Shown here one piece after another: positions 56,061 through 64,000 of a stretch of DNA of 64,000 nt. Numbering within the stretch: position 1 is the first letter of the stretch; each line of letters starts with the position of its first letter. The notes beneath the pieces were generated by a model. It ran no database searches and was not told the origin of the DNA. It saw only the letters and a list, made by a program, of their open reading frames with translations. Origin of the DNA: Fistularia commersonii (lineage: Eukaryota; Chordata; Actinopteri; Syngnathiformes; Fistulariidae); contig JBBMNZ010000003.1 in assembly GCA_037954325.1 (NCBI GenBank), forward strand, positions 3,130,965 to 3,194,964, in the 5' to 3' direction. The position numbers and the translations under genes are program-made.

Positions 56061-56437
56061 TGCAGCTCTGGAAGGAGCTCCTCCAGCCGTGATCCCCAAA
56101 GTCTTCAGGCTCTGGAAATCATACTGGTGGGGTTGGAAGTTAGGAAATTCAAAATTAACACTGCCTGATAATATCCACAGGTCAGGTTGGCAAAGGTTAT
56201 AATTGTCTTTGGGATTTAATAATATGTGAATGGAAACTAAATTCTTCAGAAGCTACATCTCAAATACAACGATAAGTGTGATTGTGGCATTGACTCATGA
56301 TAATCTAATTTCTTTGTTTGACTACAGCTACAATATTTCATTGAGTGTGGTAAAGGCCGAGCCATAAGCAATCACATGATATCATACTTAAATTATGATC
56401 AAATATCCACCCTTTTCCAGGAACCGGGACAACCAGG

Positions 56438-56447
56438 ATAAAAGGCA
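56438..56447 (+). promoter_or_regulatory. TATA-like box of cobalamin-like gene A
   Basis: GATAAAAGGC lies 55 bp upstream of the ATG at 56493. The equivalent AATAAAAGGC lies 55 bp upstream of the ATG of gene B. The short 5' leader and conserved position support a TATA-driven promoter. Confidence 0.5.
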
Positions 56448-56492
56448 AAGGCTCCTGACATGTTTTAACACAACATCAGCAAAATCTGAATA

Positions 56493-57894
56493 ATGACGAT
56501 GATCCGTGCTTCGCTGGCCGCGGCTCTGCTGCTGCTGCTCCTCGCTCCAGGTAAGATTCACTCTTTAAAACCTGGTCTGTGAAGATTTGACTGATTTATA
56601 ATGAAACTGGGATGCCGTTTTTGCCAAAGACCAGTCAGAGAGCCAGGAAGTACCCATTATTATGAAAGTGTGGAACTATCTCATGGACCAGCCTCCGCAA
56701 ACATACAGAACTCAGGTGAAAGAAAACAGTGTCCTCCTGGGGGCCATGACTGGTCTGATGAACTCCTCTGAAGACTTTAAGTAAGATCACGACAATCATT
56801 TTATAAACTTAACACCTTACATTGAGAAAGTCAAAGCAAAGGAATTCAAATTAATTATTGTAATGATGGCAGATCTCAGGCCTGACTTGGCATTACAACC
56901 AATTGTGACCTGAAAGATACAATTTTATTTTAAATGATAAGAATTTCTAATCTGTTATACAAATATGAAAATATGTTTACCAATATTCCACCAATTGAGC
57001 ACATTTGAATGAAATCATTGTGTAACTGCATTTCTCAGTGTAGCACCAATATGTCATTAATCAAATACTTATTTGTTAAAAAAAAAGGTATGAGCTACTT
57101 TTGACAACAAGGTACATAATTCTGGATATTTTTAAGGCTCAAGCACAGCAGACATTTCTGCTGTTGACTAAAATAAAGCACTTTCAATAAAACAATAGAT
57201 TTCATCACCAAACATACCCTTGATTATGCTTATCAATTTTTTGTGTGTGAATAAATGCTTAAAATTCACAAAACTGGGATCTCCAATGTTGACAGCTATT
57301 GTGAGTGAAGCTGCATTGCAGAGACTTGGAAGTCTTAAATATGAACAATGAACCACAGCTCATCAATATCTTCTTTAGGATTGCTTGTGGTTTTTAATAG
57401 GGTTTGGTCTAAATAGCATCCCCTCCAGACACACACACACACACACACAAACATTTTTTTTTTTTAGATTGGAGTAAAAGCAAGGAAGTCAAGAAATCAG
57501 TCCAGTAAAAAACACTAAAATGTATTGTGTCATGACGTTAAAATGCATATACTAATTCTCCTTGAGGATAACAGTTATTCCTCTGTTTGTTCCCCAGTTT
57601 CACCTACACCATATCCCCAAATGTTGGCGTCTGGCTGAACAGTGTGAACGGCATCGCTGGTAACCAGGAAGCCCATACTTTCTGGAAACTGCTGGTTGAA
57701 CACCAGAAAAACAGCGGTACACTCATCCCACTCAATGTCGGTAGGTTAACAAATGTATCTCTGTCTGTCATCGGTATGCTGTTATTTTACTGGCCAAAAA
57801 TCATCAAACCTTCATGTTCTTCTTGTCTGCAGGTATAGGAAATTATACGCTGCTTGCACATGACACCATCGTTTTCAATTTCACCACTTGGTAA
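56493..57894 (+). CDS. Small secreted cobalamin-carrier-like protein A (beta domain only)
   Basis: Exons 56493-56550, 56630-56780, 57598-57740 and 57833-57894 (TAA) join in phase to 137 codons. Residues 1-19 are a Leu-rich signal peptide. The mature part contains EVPIIMKVWNYLMDQ, NFTYTISPNVGVWLNSVNGI, AGNQEAHTFWKLLVEHQ, SGTLIPLNVGIGNY and HDTIVFNFTTW. This order matches the C-terminal beta domain (DUF4430-type) of intrinsic factor, transcobalamin and haptocorrin. The large N-terminal alpha barrel is absent. In the full-length family the two domains sandwich vitamin B12; whether a lone beta domain binds cobalamin is unknown. NSS and NFT are potential N-glycosylation sites. It resembles fish transcobalamin-beta-like genes. 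AATAAA signals lie at 58239-58268. Confidence 0.87.
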
Positions 57895-58624
57895 AGATTC
57901 AGCAGTGTCCGCTTGCAAACATGACCAGCAGGGTGGACTGGGAAGTCGCCATCCAGCAACTGGCATCTGTTTGTTGTTGAGTGACAATTAAACCACAATA
58001 GCACATCATTCTGTTTCCGTCTTTGAGTCTGACATCTGCAGAACAAATTTGTGCAGGTCGACGCATCGAACAAAAAAACTGTTGAAATAATTTGCTCAGT
58101 ACAAACACTCGAAGGCAAAAAAAGGCCAGTGAAGTACAAGAGACAACACATGATGGATTTAATATCTGATGCTTGCATTTCAGTTATGACACTCATAAAT
58201 GCCTGATGGAGCAGATCCTACTCTGAGATCTGCAAAAAATAAAATAAAATAAAACAGGAGACAATAAATATTCCTATCAGATGATGCAAAAGCAGTATGT
58301 TAAACCGATGGTTCTTTACCTGGGTTCGATCGAACCCCAGGGGTTCAGTGAGTCGGTCTCAGTCGAAGAAACTTATAGAAATTTGATTAAAATCTAAATA
58401 GTTCTTGGTTGTGTGGAAAAATAATTGAAACCCATCCTTTTTTTCCCTTTGCTTTGAAATGTCCCATATAAACAGATAAGAAAGGTGTCAGCAAATTCTG
58501 GTTTAAAACAAAATATTGGGCCGAAATATCCAAATGTAATATTAATCACGCTGAAGGGGATATTTGATGATTTCTGCTGTAAGGTAGAACTGAACCAATT
58601 ATTGGTCACAAAGGTTGTAATATA

Positions 58625-58981
58625 CACCGCTCCAAAAAATAAAGGGAACACTTAAAAAACACATCCTAGATCTAAATGAATGAAATATTCTTATGAAATA
58701 CTTTGCTCTTTACACAGTTGAATGTGCTGACAACAAAATCACACAAAAATAATCAATGGAAATTAAATGTATTAACCCATGGAGGTCTGGATTAGGAATC
58801 ACACTCAAAATTAAAGTGTAAAAACAAACTCCAGGCTGATCCAACTTTGATGTAATGTCCTTAAAACAAGTCAAAATGAATCTGTGTTGCTTCCTGAGTG
58901 GACACTATGATTTTACACAAGTGTGATTGACTTGGAGTTACATTGTGTTGTTCAAGTGTTCCCTTTATGTTTTTGAGCAGT
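58625..58981 (+). mobile_element. Inverted-repeat DNA element, copy 4, in the gene B upstream flank
   Basis: The ends CACCGCTCCAAAAAATAAAG and CCCTTTATGTTTTTGAGCAG and the body are nearly identical to 19379-19735. The corresponding place in unit A (about 55107-55120) has no element. Confidence 0.75.
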
Positions 58982-59034
58982 ATATTAGCATTGTGCATAT
59001 TGGAAAAAAAATATCTAAGTTTGCATATCCTTGT

Positions 59035-59215
59035 TATAATAATAATGATAATACATACGATTTGTATAGTGCTTTTCAAGGTACACAAAGACGCTTTACA
59101 AGTTGACGACAGAAAACATAGAACATAAACATAGTTAATGGGAAGAGCTGTAGGTGTTGTAGGTGGTTTGGAAGAGGTGGGTCTTGAGTTTGTGTTTAAA
59201 GGAAGACAGTGAGTT
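59035..59215. mobile_element. SINE-like repeat in the gene B upstream flank
   Basis: ACATACGATTTGTATAGTGC, TTTTCAAGGTACACAAAGAC and GGTGGGTCTTGAGTTTGTG form a commonly dispersed fish repeat. It is absent from the matching position of unit A. Confidence 0.5.
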
Positions 59216-59726
59216 ATCCTTATTAGCTGTGTATTCCCCCGTAAGGTCAGAAGGTCCACTCCCATGCAAATATCCGCCCCCAGGTCAGCAATTCACCTGA
59301 CCCCAATCCTTGACCTTGGTGGGTTGGGGGAACCAACGAGGTTTGTATGGAAAACCCATATGGTGGAAATTTACACGACCACGACCGAGCATGAATTCCT
59401 GAAATCCGCATTTAGATTGTTGAAATGCTTTTGCCTACCGGAGATTAATGAGACATTTTGACCATTTATAGGTGTCTGTTGACAAAGGTTATCATTGACA
59501 TTGTTATATAATTTAATATGACTGGAAACTAAATTCTGCAGAAGCTAAATCTGAAATAGAACAATGAAGTTTGTGTGATGTGAACACGATTATCTCATTT
59601 CTTTGTTTGACCACAGGCACGATATTTTATTGAGGGTGGTGAAGGTGACATTCACTGGTCCATATTATCAGGCTTTGTTAAAGTATGATTAAAAGTCCGC
59701 CCCTTCCGGGGACAAAGATTCACGGA

Positions 59727-59736
59727 ATAAAAGGCA
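59727..59736 (+). promoter_or_regulatory. TATA-like box of cobalamin-like gene B
   Basis: AATAAAAGGC lies 55 bp upstream of the ATG at 59782, in the same relative place as in gene A. Confidence 0.5.
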
Positions 59737-59781
59737 GCGTCTCTCTGTAAAGTTCTACACAGCGTCGACGATATCTGAACG

Positions 59782-61293
59782 ATGATGATCCGTGCTCTGC
59801 TGGCCGCGGCTCTGCTGCTGCTCCTCGCTCCAGGTAAGATTCAGTCTTTAAAACCTGGTCTGTGAGGATTTGACTGATTTATAATGAAACGGGGATGATG
59901 TTTTTGCCAAAGACCAGTCAGGGAGCCAGGAAGTACCCATTTTTATGCACGTGTGGAACCATCTCTTGAACCGGCCTTCACACACTTACAGCACCGAGGT
60001 GGTCCAAGGTGGTATCCTCATAGGAGCCATGGCAAGGCTGATGAACTCCTCTGAACATTTTAAGTAAGATCACAACAATCATTTTATAAACTTAACACTG
60101 TTTTGATATGACACCTTACATTGAGAAAGTCAAAGCAAAGGAATTCAAATTAATTATTGTAATGATGGCAGATCTAAGGCCTGATTTGGCATCACAACCA
60201 ATTGTGACCTTACAGATACAATTTTATTTTAAATGATAAGAATTTCTAATCTGTTATACAAATATGACAATATGTTCACCGATATTCCACCAATTGAGCT
60301 CATTTGAATGAAATCATTATGTAACTGCATTTCTCAATGTAGCACCAATATGTCATTAATCAAATACATATTGTTAAAAAAAAACATATGAGCTACTTTT
60401 GACAACAAGGTACATAATTCTGGATATTTTTAAGGCTCAAGCACAGCAGACATTTCTGCTGTTGACTAAAATAAAGCACTTTCAATAAAACAATAGATTT
60501 CATCACCAAACATACCCTTGATTATGCTTATCAATTTTTTGTGTGTGAATAAATGCTTAAAATTCACAAAACTGGGATCTCCAATGTTGACAGCTATTGT
60601 GAGTGAAGCTGCATTGCAGAGACTTGGAAGCCTTAAATATGAACAATGAACCACAGCAATCATTATATAAACTGTCCACCACTTAATATTGTTCTGATAT
60701 GACAACTTAAACATACAGAATCATACATTGAAAAGTCAAAGGAACTCAAATCAATGTCATTATTGCCTCGACGTCGCAACCAATTGTGACCTCACAGATA
60801 CAATTTTAATTTAAATGATGAGAATTTCTAATCTGTTCTACAAATATGAAAATATGTTCACCAATATTCTTACAATCGAGCACATATGAATGAAATCATT
60901 ATGTAAATACATTTCTCAACTTAGCCCCATCTCACGATGTACTGTAAAATGCATATCTCCTTGAGGATAACAGTTATTTCTCTATCTTTTCCCCAGTTTC
61001 ACCTACACCATAAACCCAACCTATGGCGTCTGGCTGGAGAGTGTGAACGGCATCGCTGGTAACGAGGAAGACCATACTTACTGGAAACTGCTGGTTGAAC
61101 ACCAGAATAACAGCGGTACACTCATCCCACTCGAAGTCGGTAGGTTAACAAATGTATTTCTGTTTATCATCGGTATGCTGTTATTTTACCGGCTAAAAAT
61201 CGTCAAACCTTCATGTTCATCTTGTCTGCAGGTATAGGATGTTATTTGCCGCTTGCACATGACACCATCGTTTTCAATTTCACCACTTGGTAA
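59782..61293 (+). CDS. Small secreted cobalamin-carrier-like protein B (beta domain only)
   Basis: A tandem paralogue of gene A with identical architecture: exons 59782-59833, 59913-60063, 60997-61139 and 61232-61293 (TAA), 135 codons. The signal peptide MMIRALLAAALLLLLAP is two codons shorter. The mature part has EVPIFMHVWNHLLNRP, NPTYGVWLESVNGIAGNEED, HTYWKLLVEHQ, SGTLIPLEVGIGCY and HDTIVFNFTTW. YGVWLESVNGIAGN is close to the family consensus, more so than in A. About 33 codons differ from A, nearly all altering the amino acid, while intron 2 and the 3' flank are almost identical. It gains a lone Cys in exon 4. Function is inferred only from the domain. Confidence 0.87.
60657..60930. repeat. 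Second copy of the 5' part of intron 2 in gene B
   Basis: AATCATTATATAAACT, TCTGATATGACAACTTAA, CAACCAATTGTGACCTCACA and AATGAAATCATTATGTAAAT repeat, with about 10-15% divergence, the segment at about 60075-60350. Gene A intron 2 lacks this extra copy. Confidence 0.7.
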
Positions 61294-61859
61294 AGATTCA
61301 GCAGTGTCCGCTTGCAAACGTGACCAGCAGGGTGGACTGGGAAGTCACCATCCAGCAACTGGCATCTGTTTGTTGTTGAGTGACAATTAAACCACAATAA
61401 CACATTGTTCTGTTTCCGTCCTTGAGTCTGACATTTGCAGAACAAATTTGTGCAGGTCGACGCATCGCACAAAAAAAACTGTTGAAATAAGTGTATTTGT
61501 GTGGTCTTGCAGTTTCATCAGAGCTGAAAACTAACAGTCGTCTGCTCTGTACACACACTAAGGCAAAAAAAAGGCAGGTGGGGTAGAGGAAACAACACAT
61601 GGATTTTAGCACATGATGAATTTAATCGCTGATGCTTGCATTTCAGTTTTGGCACTGGACACTCATGAATGCCTGATGGGGCAGATCCTACTCTGACATC
61701 TGCAAAGAAATAATAAAAAGGCTGATAATAAATATGCCTATCGGATCATGGGGGGATGGGGGGGGAGCATGGGCCAGTGTCTCAAAGGGTATACCATGAC
61801 TTGTATGCTTGGTTGGACAGTAAGGAGGAACTAATACGTTGACTTAAACTTATAAGTTG

Positions 61860-62110
61860 GCAAAACAGAAGTAGAGATGGAAAGGATGTGCAGCAGGTCC
61901 GGGTGATTGAAGATAGGGAGGGAAATGTATTGATGGATACTAGATACTGTTGATGGACAGAGTACTTTGAAGAGCTGATGAATGAGGAACATGAAAGAGG
62001 GAAGGGTAGAAGAGGTGACTATTGTAGATCGCAAAGGAGCAGAGATTAGTAAAATTGACATGAGGAAGGCACTGGAGAGGATGATGATGCTGTCGGATCA
62101 AGAGGACATT
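61860..62110 (+). pseudogene. RTE-like LINE ORF fragment
   Basis: Plus-strand frames read VRVIEDREGNVLMD, EYFEELMNEE and, after a shift, GRVEEVTIVDRKGAEISKID then MRKALERM. These resemble the linker just before the reverse transcriptase in RTE-type elements. Frameshifts and stops show it is dead. Confidence 0.6.
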
Positions 62111-62324
62111 GTGCACTTGAGGGGGCAACGTTTGGACAACATCAGCCAGCGGTGCAGGAATGTGCAAAGACCAGCTAGGACATGCCAAATGTTACAGTGA
62201 CAGGTCCATGTTTAGGGAACAGTCTTGCATTGAGCAGGTTTTGTGTAAAAGTGGTGTGTTGTCCACTTGCTGTCAGGGTGTCTTGCAGCTGACGCCTTTA
62301 AAAATCCACTTCCTAGCGTGCACA

Positions 62325-62425
62325 AATGTGCTGGTATAGCTCAGTGGTTACTTCTGAAACAAATCTTGTCTAGATTTCTTCATATCCCTGGCCCCTTGCG
62401 GGACAGAGATCGAACCCCGGGCGCT
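62325..62425 (+). other. tRNA-like promoter relic (A box and B box)
   Basis: TGGTATAGCTCAGTGGTTA has a good A box and AGATCGAACCCCGG about 60 bp later resembles a B box. The arms do not fold into a clean cloverleaf, so this is a decayed tRNA or SINE head rather than a functional tRNA gene. Confidence 0.35.
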
Positions 62426-62429
62426 GTCC

Positions 62430-64000
62430 AGTACTTTTCTTCCGGTGAGAACAAATATCCAATGAAGGCGCGAAATAAAACAACTTAAAATGTATTTTTA
62501 TTTTAAATGCAACTAGCAATCCACCTGCACTATAGCAAAATGTAGATTTTTTTTTTTAAGTATGATAAAGGTGATGGAGAAAACTGTCTGTTTCGTCTCA
62601 TAAAAGTTTAGAAAGTCGAGCATCATTCGAAAGAACTTATAACTATTAATAATATTAAGCCGTCCATTCGATTGTTTACGTTCACATTTCATTTCCTGGT
62701 ACTTTCAATGGAGCAGTCTAAAAAAATGGGGAGGGGGGTACGTCCGCTTGTGCATGTTACAGAAGCATTTAAATTCGATAAAACACAAATTTCAGGAGGA
62801 TTTTAAAGCTGCTAATGTTGTTTATAAAACCATGTCACCGTTTCTAAGTGAGGAATTGACGGAAATCAAGCGAAGCCGTACGCGACTTAACACTGACCCC
62901 CCGCGGAACTTAGGCTGATCGTCAGTTCATACTACTTCCGCTAAGCTTGAAAGATTTCCAAAAAAATACAAAAATAAAAAAATCGACTACATCGTCTTCA
63001 TATAAATGTAAGGTTTGAAATATAAATCAAATCGATAAATTGGAATTTTAAAAATGACGTTTTACTCAGTAATAACCGCATTAGTGATTTGGGTTTCAGA
63101 CACCAGTACTGTGCAACTTGCATATCCATCAGTCCATGTGGACGAACTTCTATTTCCGAACCGCAGTACGTTTATAATATAGCCCATTGCCTTATTTTAT
63201 TTCTTATAATATGCAGCAACAACTGCACGGATGTATTTCGAGATGTATTACAGGAAATGTGGAGAGACGGATGTTATGCTTTGGATGATTGAGACACTGG
63301 CCCTCCTGGTGGTTGAAATGGTAAGTTTATCAGTGAAGAAGTTATGGAATCATACAGTTTCAAAAAAATGAATAAGCAAGCAAACAAATACATAGTTAAT
63401 AGACACCAATCAGATAATTCAAGATTTTAAAATGATTAGGGTTGGAACTCAAATAAGCATTGATGAAGCAACAAGGCTCTTCTTCAAGGGTCAAATTCAG
63501 TGGAAAAACCGCTGACTTCAGAAAACTGGAGATTTAGATTATGAATCATTTTTACGAATTTAAATCTCAAAAACATACGGTTAGTAAATGATGAACACAA
63601 AGTTTCACATGACTTTCATCATTTCTTGACATCAGTAACCAAGTTGAGCAGGCAGCTCAACAGCTCGCCACTATTTAGTAGATTTGGAAAAGTGTTAAAA
63701 ACTCACAAGTTTAGCCACTATAAAAATAGACTGTCAAAAAAGTAATCATGAAATAAAACAAAGTCCTAACCAACCAGCTTGGACTTGTACACCCCATGAT
63801 CACTACATACAATACAATACAATTCTAATCCACGCAACAAAGAACATTAGACTGAATATGAATGAAACATGAAATTTCAAAAATATATTTTTAAATGAAT
63901 TAAATCGACAGTTCTATACTTTCTCTAAAGAATAAGTTGCCCTCACAGGCAACTTATTTTCTTGGTACGCACCCGTATCTTCTGTTAAAATGAAGCTATT
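62430..64000. other. Unassigned right end of window
   Basis: AT-rich sequence. An open frame at 63089-63292 (contains CTDVFRDVLQEMWRDGCYAL) has no domain I recognise and no clear splice partners. No gene is called. Confidence 0.35.

Noticed and set aside
57168..57356. Open frame repeated at 60466-60714 (FVNFKHLFTHKKLISIIKG)
   Set aside because: It lies antisense inside intron 2 of both cobalamin-like genes. Its conservation reflects the recent duplication of the intron, not coding selection.
58861..59265. A 134-codon minus-strand frame
   Set aside because: It spans the DNA element copy 4 and the adjacent SINE-like repeat; the same peptide appears in other copies of the element.

Overview
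The window is nuclear DNA of a ray-finned fish, almost certainly a teleost. The signs are spliced genes with GT-AG introns, abcg4 and cobalamin-carrier-like genes that resemble vertebrate proteins, and a dense load of fish-type repeats: hAT and Tc1-type elements, LINE tails ending in (TTATC)n or (AAAC)n, a tRNA-headed SINE, and microsatellites. All exon models were built by eye from reading frame, splice sites and remembered family motifs; no alignment or search was run.

Region 1 (1-10.9 kb, + strand) is the 3' part of a gene encoding a secreted-type protein of tandem WxxW (mucin/CILP Cys-domain-like) modules. One half module and seven further modules are visible. Each module is two exons, and the gene stops at 10519. 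Its introns are packed with repeats.

Region 2 (11-15.4 kb) is a repeat-rich gap between convergent genes. It holds a degenerate LINE fragment and a SINE next to the abcg4 stop codon.

Region 3 (15.4-35.44 kb, - strand) is a complete abcg4-type half ABC transporter in 14 coding exons (about 655 codons). Its introns carry four hAT-type insertions or fragments, Tc1-type elements, tandem arrays and, unexpectedly, a stray copy of a WxxW exon with its following intron.

Region 4 (35.4-54.8 kb) has no coding gene I can support. It holds a possible CpG-rich abcg4 promoter or 5' exon near 44 kb, several microsatellites, a 520-bp pentanucleotide array and LINE fragments.

Region 5 (54.8-61.7 kb, + strand) contains two tandem four-exon genes for small secreted proteins. 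Each consists of a signal peptide plus only the C-terminal beta domain of the transcobalamin/intrinsic factor family. The two copies differ far more in exons than in introns, and nearly every changed codon alters the protein.

Region 6 (61.7-64 kb) holds RTE-like LINE debris, a tRNA-like relic and unassigned sequence.

The three loci are unlikely to form one functional system. They are a mucin-type extracellular protein, a sterol-type half transporter and cobalamin-carrier-like secreted proteins. The most noteworthy signals are the accelerated exon divergence of the cobalamin-like pair, the modular WxxW gene with two GC-AG introns and repeat-supplied splice acceptors, and the transposed WxxW fragment inside abcg4.
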